Assembly: GCA_002319925.1 (NCBI GenBank)
Contig: DCFP01000187.1
Span: forward strand, 4,219 to 16,268
Length of the DNA stretch: 12,050 bases
Direction: 5' to 3'
From: Holophagaceae bacterium UBA1801
Lineage (GTDB): Bacteria > Acidobacteriota > Holophagae > Holophagales > Holophagaceae
Shown here: piece after piece, positions 1-5,798 of the stretch
Layout of the letters: each line of letters starts with the position of its first letter
Position numbering within the stretch: the first letter of the stretch is position 1
The notes under the pieces: generated by a model
What the model saw: only the letters and a program-made list of their open reading frames with translations
Told to the model about the DNA's origin: nothing
The model's database searches: none
Position numbers and translations under genes: made by a program

Positions 1-414
1 ATCTACTGGAACAACCACCACCATCTGATCCAGGCGGCCCACAAAGTGAGCGGACCCGTGCTGTGGGCCAACCTGCATCTGCTCTTCTGGCTTTCCCTGC
101 TTCCCTTCTCAAGCGGCTGGATGGGCGAGAACCACTTCGCTCCCGCGCCCGTTTTCCTCTACGGCATCGACATGCTGGGCGCCGCTACCGCGTACTTCGT
201 GCTGAGCAAAATGCTGGTGCGGCTCCACGGGGATGTTTCCACCCTTGCGAAGGCCGTGGGCCGGGACCGGAAAGGCCTGGTCAGTCTGTTGGCCTATGTC
301 CTTGCCCTGCCCCTCGCCCACCTCTTCACCTGGTGCGCTGTCGCCATCTACGTGGCCGTGGCCGTGCTATGGGTGATTCCCGACAAGCGCATCGAGCGGG
401 CAATGGAGAGCTGA
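1..414 (+). CDS. TMEM175 (DUF1211) family membrane protein, C-terminal part
   Basis: The reading frame is open from the first base and ends with TGA at 412-414, so 137 C-terminal residues are present and the N-terminus lies outside the window. The residues around NNHHH, then LWANLHLLFWLSLLPF and GWMGENHFAPAPV, are a pattern I recognise from bacterial TMEM175/DUF1211 proteins, which form potassium-permeable channels in the cytoplasmic membrane. Hydrophobic stretches at about residues 19-36, 48-70, 93-112 and 113-126 of the fragment fit the last transmembrane helices. The pore-lining FSD motif of the family sits in the missing first helix and cannot be checked. The C-terminus is short and charged (DKRIERAMES). 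The gene is convergent with the desulfidase-like gene, with 2 bp between the two stop codons and no terminator hairpin. Family assignment is fairly secure; ion selectivity is not shown. Confidence 0.85.
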   Translation: MYWNNHHHLIQAAHKVSGPVLWANLHLLFWLSLLPFSSGWMGENHFAPAPVFLYGIDMLGAATAYFVLSKMLVRLHGDVSTLAKAVGRDRKGLVSLLAYVLALPLAHLFTWCAVAIYVAVAVLWVIPDKRIERAMES

Positions 415-416
415 AA

Positions 417-962
417 TCAACTGAGCAGGCTTTCCAGCCGCTTGAGCGCTTCTTCTTTTTGCGCAGCCTTGACGCCGATCATGTCCACATGGAGCCCGTG
501 ATCCGCGAAGGCCGTCCTCAAGGCTTCCATGAACACACCGCGCCCAGGCTCTTCCTGGTTGCACCGCGAGGTGGTATCCACACCGCAGCTCGGGGAGCGA
601 TTGATGCCGACCAGGCCCAGGATATTGAAGCCGTGCTTCGTGTACTGCTCCACCTCGAAGACGACGCGTTCCACCAACCCCGCAAGAATCCGCGCGGGCG
701 CCGTCTCGCCCATGGCGCCGCGGATCCGTGTGTTCTCCTCGATGACGGGACTGGTTGCGCCTTCGGGATCGCCACGATCAAGGCCCAGGCAGTTGAGCTC
801 CGGACAGGGTAACTGCACGATGCCCACGCCTGCCTTCAGCAACCGCCCCACGATGGCCTCATCGGTGCCGGGGAAATCCGCGGTGCCATCGGAAATGGCG
901 TTCTGATTGAGAATACAGTGTGCAATGAAGACGATCTTCTTGCCGCGGGCATCGGTAAACAT
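417..962 (-). CDS. TudS-related (DUF523-like) putative desulfidase
   Basis: This 181-residue protein carries the motifs HCILNQN (residues 15-21), PCPE (52-55) and GINRSPSCG (119-127). I recognise these from the TudS-related group near DUF523, including the CD3072-type branch. TudS thiouracil desulfidase binds a [4Fe-4S] cluster through three cysteines and removes sulfur from thio-substrates. Here Cys16, Cys53 and Cys126 are the likely cluster ligands, with Cys58 and Cys134 as extra cysteines. No signal peptide is seen, so it is cytoplasmic. It starts at ATG 962 with only a weak GGCGGA-type ribosome site, which makes the exact start slightly uncertain. It follows the 71-residue gene by 15 bp on the same strand, so the two probably share a transcript. 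A role in salvage or detoxification of a thiolated compound is inferred from family only; the substrate is unknown. Confidence 0.8.
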   Translation of the reverse strand: MFTDARGKKIVFIAHCILNQNAISDGTADFPGTDEAIVGRLLKAGVGIVQLPCPELNCLGLDRGDPEGATSPVIEENTRIRGAMGETAPARILAGLVERVVFEVEQYTKHGFNILGLVGINRSPSCGVDTTSRCNQEEPGRGVFMEALRTAFADHGLHVDMIGVKAAQKEEALKRLESLLS

Positions 963-977
963 GTACAGATTCCGCCG

Positions 978-1193
978 CTAGATCCGTTTCAGCTGCTTGG
1001 CGATGTAGCTCCTGACACGGCTAAGGAGCGCTTCCACTTTGGCCTTCTGGGCAAGCTCCAGGTCCGGCCAGGCGAGCAGAGCCACCAGCTTATCCTCCGT
1101 CATCCGGGCACGGCCCAGCCAATGGCCCAGGTTCATGCCCTCCACGGGCGAGGCCAAATCCCCAAGGTGATTCCTTCCGTAAACATGACTCAT
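978..1193 (-). CDS. Small hypothetical protein, 71 aa
   Basis: I chose the ATG at 1193 because AAGGAG lies 5-6 bases before it; a longer open frame upstream to 1271 has unlikely arginine- and cysteine-rich composition. The protein begins MSHVYGRNHLGDLASPVEG and contains GMNLGHWLGRARMTEDK followed by a predicted amphipathic helix rich in Lys, Leu and Arg (about residues 48-71, ending AKQLKRI). It has no cysteine, no signal peptide and no membrane segment. I do not recognise a family. The stop codon lies 15 bp before the start of the TudS-like gene, which suggests co-transcription, and a 99-bp gap separates it from the racemase gene upstream. The good ribosome site and the tight spacing support a real gene. 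Function is unknown. Confidence 0.6.
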   Translation of the reverse strand: MSHVYGRNHLGDLASPVEGMNLGHWLGRARMTEDKLVALLAWPDLELAQKAKVEALLSRVRSYIAKQLKRI

Positions 1194-1292
1194 GCATCTC
1201 CTTCTGTCCGAGCATGGACGACTGCTTCTCCAGGTTACTCGCCCTTGGAAGGGAAGCCTCATGCATTGCATCGGCAGGTAGTGCCTAGGCTT

Positions 1293-1985
1293 TCAGCGCA
1301 GCGCATGCGTGGCCGCGGCGAAGGCATGGAGGAACGTCGTGTCGAACAGAGGCACTGAGGCATCCCGGTCCTGTATCAGCATCGCGATTTCGGTACAACC
1401 CAGGATGATGCCCTCGGCACCCCTTTCCACGAGCCCGGCAATGATGCGCCGATAGCTCGCGCGGGACGCCTCCTCGACCTTCCCAAGGCACAATTCCCCA
1501 AAGATCACGTCGTGGACGAGATTTCGATCTTCGGCGGAAGGCACGAGCACCTCGATCTGATGCTGCTCTTCCAGGCGCGATCGATAGAAGGCGTGTTCCA
1601 TTGTGAAGCGGGTGCCAAGAAGGCCCACCCTACGGAATCCTGCCTCCTTGATCGCCACAGCAGTGGGGTCCGCGATATGCAACACGGGGATTTTCACGCG
1701 CGCTTCGATGGCGGGGACCACCTTGTGCATCGTATTGGTGCAGATGACCAGGAAGTCAGCCCCCGCCCCTTCGAGCCGCGCCGCGATCTCCGCCAGATTC
1801 GCTCCAGCTTCTTCCCAATGATCAGCACGCTGAAGTTCCGCGATCTGTTGGAAGTCCACGCTGTGGAGCAGGAGTTTGGCCGAGTGCAATCCACCCAACC
1901 GCTCCGCGATGGTGCGGTTGATGATCTGGTAGTAGTGGACCGTGGATTCCCAGCTCATGCCGCCGATGAGGCCAATGGTCTTCAT
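1293..1985 (-). CDS. Aspartate/glutamate racemase family protein (RacX/YgeA type)
   Basis: This 230-residue protein starts MKTIGLIGGMSWEST, the usual opening of PLP-independent Asp/Glu racemase superfamily proteins of the RacX/YgeA type. Two catalytic cysteines are visible in the expected contexts: Cys82 in ICTNTMH and Cys197 in LGCTEI. In this family the pair acts as the two acid/base residues that invert the alpha carbon of an amino acid. YgeA-like enzymes are broad-spectrum, so the substrate cannot be named. Length is normal for the family. GGAG lies six bases before the ATG at 1985. The gap to the DJ-1/cupin gene upstream is only 10 bp, and the stop codon of that gene lies beside this ribosome site, so translation is probably coupled. 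It appears to be the last gene of the cupin-PhzF-DJ-1-racemase operon. Confidence 0.9.
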   Translation of the reverse strand: MKTIGLIGGMSWESTVHYYQIINRTIAERLGGLHSAKLLLHSVDFQQIAELQRADHWEEAGANLAEIAARLEGAGADFLVICTNTMHKVVPAIEARVKIPVLHIADPTAVAIKEAGFRRVGLLGTRFTMEHAFYRSRLEEQHQIEVLVPSAEDRNLVHDVIFGELCLGKVEEASRASYRRIIAGLVERGAEGIILGCTEIAMLIQDRDASVPLFDTTFLHAFAAATHALR

Positions 1986-1995
1986 GTCGTCTCCA

Positions 1996-2937
1996 TCAAA
2001 CGCTTTCCACGAACAGCGCCGTCACCGTTTCCGTGAGGGCCCGCGCGCGATGCCGATGCTCCGGTCCATCGGGGATGAACACGCCGTCCCCGGCCCGGAA
2101 TACGATGGTTTCGCGATCGAACTCGATCTCGAATTCGCCCTCGAGAATCCTGCCGAAGTGGCCTTTTGCGCACCAATGGACCGGCATGGCGGAGGAATAC
2201 TCCACCAGTCGCAAGCGCTTGTCGCCCTCCGCGTGGATCTTGCAGCGGACGCCTTCCATGGGCGAGACCCAGGGCATGGCCTCGAAATCCACCCGGTAGG
2301 GCCCCGGCGTTCCCAGACGGATCTTCCTGCCGTTGCCCTCAGGAAAGGGATACTCCATGCGCCGTGCGGCGGCCCGGGCCACGTTTTCTCCGCAACGGCG
2401 CGCAACGACCCGCAGCGCGAGATCGATGCCCGCCGAGATGCCTGCCGACGTGAGGATCCTCCCCTGATCCACCACGTGCGAGAACTCGTCCACCTGCACG
2501 TTCGGAAAGAGTTGTCGCAATAAGTCCAGGCTGGCCCAGTGAGTGGTGGCATGCATGCCTTCCAGCAGCCCGGCTTTGCCGAGGATGAGAGAACCCGTGC
2601 ACACGGAGGCCACGAGGTCGGCGGTTTTCTCCTGGGTCTTTACGAAGGCCAGCACCGCTTCGTTGGACATCTCCCGCCGCGTGCCCATGCCGCCGGGGAC
2701 GACAAGGATATCCAGGCGCGGGCAGCTCTCGAAATCCACCTCGGGCAGTACGCGCATGCCGCCGGAGGTGGTGATGTAGTCGAGGGTCTCGGCCACCAGC
2801 AGCACCTCGAAGGGCGAGGGCTCCTGCAGGCGGCGGCCCTCGTCCAGCCGCGTCACGGAGAAAACCTCGAAGGGTCCGCAGAAGTCCAGCACCTCCACGT
2901 CGTCGAAGATCAGGATGCCCACGCGCGTGCGTTCCAT
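1996..2937 (-). CDS. DJ-1/PfpI family protein fused to a C-terminal cupin domain
   Basis: The start at 2937 is fixed by a perfect AGGAGG six bases upstream; an in-frame ATG further out (3003) would run into the preceding PhzF gene. Residues 1 to about 195 form a DJ-1/PfpI (class I glutamine amidotransferase-like) domain, opening RVGILIFDDVEVLDFCGPFE. The nucleophile elbow is SVCTGSLILGKAGLLEG with Cys113, and TSAGISAGIDLAL (about 163-175) is typical of the isonitrile-hydratase and AraC-amidotransferase-like branch. Residues about 215-313 form a cupin, with HWCAKGHFGRILEGEFEIEF (254-273) and FIPDGPEHRHRA (287-298); His254, His260, His294 and His296 are candidate metal ligands. No AraC helix-turn-helix is present. 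Single-domain versions of both parts are common. The fusion suggests that two steps or a sensor and an enzyme act on one small molecule, but this is inference. Confidence 0.85.
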   Translation of the reverse strand: MERTRVGILIFDDVEVLDFCGPFEVFSVTRLDEGRRLQEPSPFEVLLVAETLDYITTSGGMRVLPEVDFESCPRLDILVVPGGMGTRREMSNEAVLAFVKTQEKTADLVASVCTGSLILGKAGLLEGMHATTHWASLDLLRQLFPNVQVDEFSHVVDQGRILTSAGISAGIDLALRVVARRCGENVARAAARRMEYPFPEGNGRKIRLGTPGPYRVDFEAMPWVSPMEGVRCKIHAEGDKRLRLVEYSSAMPVHWCAKGHFGRILEGEFEIEFDRETIVFRAGDGVFIPDGPEHRHRARALTETVTALFVESV

Positions 2938-2959
2938 GGCCCGCCTCCTGCTTTCTACT

Positions 2960-3844
2960 CTAGATCCAATACCGGCCATCGATCCGAAGAATCGCGCCGC
3001 CACCGAAGATCACACGCAAGCCACACTCCGCATCCGGCACGGAATCCACGAGTACGATGTTCGGATTCGCCAGGTCGGCGTTCTGTTCGATGCGGAAGGG
3101 GCTGCCGTCCCAGCGTCCCAGGCGATGCAGATAATAGGCGAGGGCGGCGTTTCCCGAGCCCGTGGCGGGATCTTCCAGATAACCGAAGGGCGCAGCGAAG
3201 ACCCTCGTCCTCAGCCGGTTCTCAGGAAGCGCGGTCCGTTCGGAAAAGATGGTGATGACATCCAGTTCATGGCGGCGGCAGAAGGTTTGAAGAGTTGAAT
3301 AGTCGGGTGCGAGTGAAACGACATCGTTCTCGTTCTTCAAAGGCACACACAGAGTCTGGTTCCCCGCGTTCACGATACCGATCTCGATGCCTGGCTCGAT
3401 GGCGTCTGACGAAAAGCCAAGGGCTGCGCAGATCTCTGAAGATGGGATTCGGCTCTCTGTGAAGACGGGGACCGGCGCGTGGATGAACACGGCTCCGTCG
3501 CGGTTCTCCACGGGGAGCGTTCCCTTGTTGGTGTGAAACAGGATCCGCGGCAGCTGGGCCAAGTCCGGGTCATGGCTCACTAAATCGTGGGCGATGGCGA
3601 TGGTGGCGTGGCCGCAGAACTGGACCTCCTTCTCGGAGGAGAAGTAGCGCAGCCGGAAGTTGCCGGGCATTGTGGGCGCGATGAAGCCCACTTCGCTCAC
3701 GAATCCCTTCAGCTCCCGGGCGATGCGCTGCATTTCGCCCTCGGTGATGGCGTCGAAGGAATCCAGGTACACCGCCGCGGCGGGATTGCCGCCGGAGGTG
3801 CCTGTGGCGAAGGCGTCCAGCTTCTTGAAGGTGTAGTTCTTCAT
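2960..3844 (-). CDS. PhzF family isomerase-like protein (first paralogue)
   Basis: This 294-residue protein belongs to the PhzF/YddE family, named after the phenazine enzyme that isomerises trans-2,3-dihydro-3-hydroxyanthranilate. The family signatures are all visible: FATGTSGGNPAAAV near the N-terminus, Glu51 in GFVSEVGF at the position of the catalytic glutamate, CGHATIAIAH (77-86), and EDPATGSGNAA (224-234). The ATG at 3844 overlaps the stop of the upstream cupin gene as ATGA, a sign of translational coupling; an extension to 4300 would cover that whole gene and was rejected. The DJ-1/cupin gene follows after 22 bp. No other phenazine genes (phzA/B, D, E, G) are in the window, so phenazine synthesis is unlikely. 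Most PhzF homologues have unknown substrates and may act as epimerases or isomerases on amino-acid-like compounds. Confidence 0.9.
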   Translation of the reverse strand: MKNYTFKKLDAFATGTSGGNPAAAVYLDSFDAITEGEMQRIARELKGFVSEVGFIAPTMPGNFRLRYFSSEKEVQFCGHATIAIAHDLVSHDPDLAQLPRILFHTNKGTLPVENRDGAVFIHAPVPVFTESRIPSSEICAALGFSSDAIEPGIEIGIVNAGNQTLCVPLKNENDVVSLAPDYSTLQTFCRRHELDVITIFSERTALPENRLRTRVFAAPFGYLEDPATGSGNAALAYYLHRLGRWDGSPFRIEQNADLANPNIVLVDSVPDAECGLRVIFGGGAILRIDGRYWI

Positions 3845-4227
3845 GGCAGCACCGTGCGATCCGTGGTGAGGTGGGTGGGCGAGCAAGCGAAGAGCGCGTT
3901 CATGGTCTCGGATCCAGTGTTGTGCAGTTGATGGACCATGCCAGGTTTCACCGTGAAGCAGTCCCCGGCCCGCACTTCGAAGGGTTCGGCCCATGCGACG
4001 CTTTCCTGACCCTTCATCCGCCCCAGGTTCATGCGGCCAGAGCCCGCAAGGATGTAGTAGATCTCGTTGCCTTCGCGGTGGAAGTGCGCGCTCAGCCTCG
4101 TGCCCGGGGCTATTTCCGCACCGAACAAGGTGAATCCGCCATCCCCGGAAAGGGGCGCCACTCGGATGCCCACCGCGGGATCCAATTGAGTGGTCGACAA
4201 TGTCTCGAAGAGGTTTTTCACGTCCAT
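3841..4227 (-). CDS. Small single-domain cupin protein
   Basis: This 128-residue protein contains one cupin barrel. Motif 1 is GTRLSAHFHREGNEIYYIL (from Gly42), giving His48, His50 and Glu55; motif 2 is GDCFTVKPGMVHQLHN (from Gly88), giving His99. These are the usual metal-binding residues of the fold, so a bound divalent metal is likely. A ribosome site AAAGGAGA precedes the ATG at 4227 by about nine bases. The stop codon overlaps the PhzF start by four bases, making this the first gene of a four-gene operon that continues through PhzF, DJ-1/cupin and the racemase. Small cupins next to isomerases often act as isomerases, dioxygenases or ligand sensors. Which applies here cannot be read from the sequence. 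Confidence 0.85.
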   Translation of the reverse strand: MDVKNLFETLSTTQLDPAVGIRVAPLSGDGGFTLFGAEIAPGTRLSAHFHREGNEIYYILAGSGRMNLGRMKGQESVAWAEPFEVRAGDCFTVKPGMVHQLHNTGSETMNALFACSPTHLTTDRTVLP

Positions 4228-4246
4228 GGATAGACGTCTCCTTTCC

Positions 4247-4262
4247 GGGCGCCGAGGCGCCC
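4247..4262. repeat. GC-rich hairpin upstream of the small cupin gene
   Basis: GGGCGCC (4247-4253) and GGCGCCC (4256-4262) are perfect complements with GA between them. The hairpin lies just upstream of the ribosome site of the cupin gene, within the 89-bp gap after the GNAT stop codon. On the minus strand no run of T follows it, so a simple intrinsic terminator is not supported. It may be part of the leader of the cupin operon, or a chance repeat in GC-rich DNA. Confidence 0.4.
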
Positions 4263-4282
4263 AAGTGATGTCGGTTTTTTCG

Positions 4283-4302
4283 GAATGGCCCTCGGGCCAT
4301 TC
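4283..4302. repeat. 9-bp inverted repeat between GNAT and cupin genes
   Basis: GAATGGCCC (4283-4291) pairs perfectly with GGGCCATTC (4294-4302), leaving a TC centre. It starts about 15 bp after the GNAT stop codon in the direction of transcription, where a terminator would be expected. The T-rich side (GTTTCTTC after the repeat, TTTTTT before it) reads on the plus strand, so on the minus transcript the hairpin is followed by an A run instead. It could separate the PhzF/GNAT unit from the cupin operon, but the geometry is not that of a standard terminator. Confidence 0.45.
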
Positions 4303-4316
4303 GTTTCTTCAGTGCC

Positions 4317-4832
4317 TTACTTCAGGGCCTGGAGGTAGCGCCAGCCCCAGTAGGTGGTGCCATCCGGCGCGCGTCGAATGGCTCGCTCCTGGGGCTTCCA
4401 GCCAAGATGCTCGTAGACGCGGCGCGATGGTGTGTTCTCCTCCAGCACCCAGAGGTGCCAGCGGTGGTAGGTTCCCCGCGACTTGACCCAGGCCGCTCCC
4501 GCCTCGATGAGACGCTGGCCGATGCCCTGGCCCTTGCGGTTGGGCTGCACATGGAGGTTATCGAGGCACGGCCCCCACTCAGGATCCAATTCCAAGAGGA
4601 TGCAGATGAAGCCCACGCAGGCGCCATCTTCCACAGCGACGAAAACTCCCTGGTCCGAGCGCGGCTCGGTCCTCAAGCGCTTGGTCCAGTGCTGGCGGCG
4701 TTCCCTGGTGATATCGCCATCCAGGTACGTATCGGAGAACATGCCGCGATACGCACTGCGCCAGCTGGCCACGTGCAGATCCGCGATGGCGTTGGCGTCC
4801 CTCGCGGTGGCGGGTCTGATCTCCAGTGGCAT
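4317..4832 (-). CDS. GNAT family N-acetyltransferase
   Basis: This is a 171-residue protein that begins MPLEIRPATARDANAIADLH, the standard first strand and helix of a GNAT acyltransferase. The acetyl-CoA pyrophosphate loop is LHVQPNRKGQGIGQRLIEAG (residues 93-112), and the later LWVLEENTPSRRVYEHLGW (127-145) matches the usual Asn-x-x-Ala/Ser-x-x-x-Tyr-x-x-x-Gly-Phe/Trp signature. It should transfer an acetyl group from acetyl-CoA to an amine; the acceptor is unknown. I chose ATG 4832, which gives the expected domain length; the open frame extends to 5081 but that part overlaps the preceding PhzF gene and is not protein-like. The ribosome site is modest (GTGGAG about ten bases upstream). It follows the second PhzF gene after 5 bp, so the pair is almost certainly co-transcribed. 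Confidence 0.9.
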   Translation of the reverse strand: MPLEIRPATARDANAIADLHVASWRSAYRGMFSDTYLDGDITRERRQHWTKRLRTEPRSDQGVFVAVEDGACVGFICILLELDPEWGPCLDNLHVQPNRKGQGIGQRLIEAGAAWVKSRGTYHRWHLWVLEENTPSRRVYEHLGWKPQERAIRRAPDGTTYWGWRYLQALK

Positions 4833-4837
4833 GGCGC

Positions 4838-5629
4838 TCACTCCACGTCCAGGAACATGGCGCCCTCGATCACTTTCACGGCCTTCCCGGCGATCTTCAC
4901 ACGGTCGCCCCTCAGCTCGCAGAGCAGCTCGCCACCCCGCTTGGAGAGCTGGCGTGCGCGGAGCGTGGTCCTGCCAAGACGCTGGGCCCAGTAGGGCACG
5001 AGTACGCAGTGGGTGCTCCCGGTGACGGGATCTTCCGGAATGCCTTCGCGGGGACAGAAGCAGCGGGATACGAAGTCGCATTCAGTGCCCCGCGCGGTGA
5101 CCACGAAGCTGGTGGGCTCCAGCCGGGACAGGGCTTCCAGATCGGGCTTCAGGTTCTGCACCTGCAGTTCGTTATCCACAAGCGCGAAGAGATCGCGGGT
5201 GAGCCATGTCTCCTGGACCTTGATGCCCAGGGCGTCTTCAAGGCCGGGGGGACACGGCACCGGATTCGGTGCGCGCATGGGAAAGTCGAGGTAGAAGCGA
5301 TCTCCCTCCCGCGTCACGGAGAGAGGTCCGCTCATGGAAACGAAATCCACGCGATCCTGGCCGGGCTGCAGTTCCGTGAGGATCACGAAGGCGCTGGCGA
5401 GGGTGGCGTGGCCGCAGAGATCGATCTCGCCGATGGGCATGAACCAGCGGAGGCGATAGCCGTTCCCCTCCGGCACGAAGAAGGCAGTTTCCGAGAGGTT
5501 GTTCTCCGCCGCGATGGACTGCATGACCTCGTCGGGCAGCCAGGTCTGCAGCGGCATCACGGCCGCGGGGTTGCCCGCGAAAGGCCGGTCCGTGAAGGCA
5601 TCGATCTGGAAGAGGGGGTAGCGTTTCAT
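4838..5629 (-). CDS. PhzF family isomerase-like protein (second paralogue)
   Basis: This is a 263-residue PhzF/YddE-type protein starting MKRYPLFQIDAFTDRPFAGN. Glu47 in NLSETAF sits at the catalytic glutamate position, CGHATLAS spans 72-79, and EDPVTGSTH (199-207) is the second active-site loop. It is clearly diverged from the other PhzF gene about 1 kb away, with different loops and a shorter length, so the two are not a recent duplication. The ATG at 5629 gives the standard N-terminus; an in-frame ATG at 5641 and a GTG at 5644 are alternatives, and none of the three has a strong ribosome site. The GNAT gene follows after 5 bp. A PhzF-acetyltransferase pair suggests successive modification of one amine-containing metabolite, which is inference. 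Confidence 0.9.
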   Translation of the reverse strand: MKRYPLFQIDAFTDRPFAGNPAAVMPLQTWLPDEVMQSIAAENNLSETAFFVPEGNGYRLRWFMPIGEIDLCGHATLASAFVILTELQPGQDRVDFVSMSGPLSVTREGDRFYLDFPMRAPNPVPCPPGLEDALGIKVQETWLTRDLFALVDNELQVQNLKPDLEALSRLEPTSFVVTARGTECDFVSRCFCPREGIPEDPVTGSTHCVLVPYWAQRLGRTTLRARQLSKRGGELLCELRGDRVKIAGKAVKVIEGAMFLDVE

Positions 5630-5687
5630 GGCTGCGTCCATCACGAGGATTGATCTAAGTCTTTCACGTTTTCCTGCTTTTCTTTTT

Positions 5688-5770
5688 CATCCCTTTTATC
5701 CCTTTCATCCTTGTTCATTCATCTTTTAAAGCATCTTTAAAACAGGGATAAAAGGAATGAAAGGGATAAA
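5688..5770. repeat. Nested inverted repeat made of 9-bp ATCCCTTTY units
   Basis: The arm TTTATCCCTTTCAT (5695-5708) has an exact reverse complement at 5757-5770, and pairing extends by CCTT with a one-base bulge. Inside the loop TTTTAAAG (5724-5731) and CTTTAAAA (5735-5742) form a second perfect stem with a CAT loop. Each arm is itself built of near-identical 9-mers, ATCCCTTTT/ATCCCTTTC on the left and ATCCCTTTC/ATTCCTTTT on the right (minus strand). It lies in the gap between the decarboxylase stop (5799) and the PhzF start, is much more AT-rich than its surroundings, and could act as a terminator or be one copy of an interspersed repeat family. Confidence 0.7.
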
Positions 5771-5798
5771 CGACAGCAAATAAATTCCAATCAGGTCC

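Noticed and set aside
63..812. Open frame of 249 codons across the TMEM175 fragment and the TudS-like gene
   Set aside because: It overlaps two well-supported genes in other frames and its translation is arginine- and proline-rich without any domain.
1261..1271. Small palindrome ATGCATTGCAT in the gap after the racemase gene
   Set aside because: Short, with no second copy and no T tract; nothing distinguishes it from a chance repeat.
3845..4300. N-terminal extension of the first PhzF protein
   Set aside because: It would cover the whole cupin gene, has no protein-like composition, and the family start MKNYTFKKLDAF lies at 3844.
4833..5081. N-terminal extension of the GNAT protein
   Set aside because: It lies inside the second PhzF gene and is arginine-rich shadow sequence; the domain starts at 4832.
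2960..5629. Phenazine biosynthesis cluster suggested by two PhzF genes
   Set aside because: No phzA/B, phzC, phzD, phzE, phzG or phzM genes are present; PhzF homologues are widespread in non-producers.
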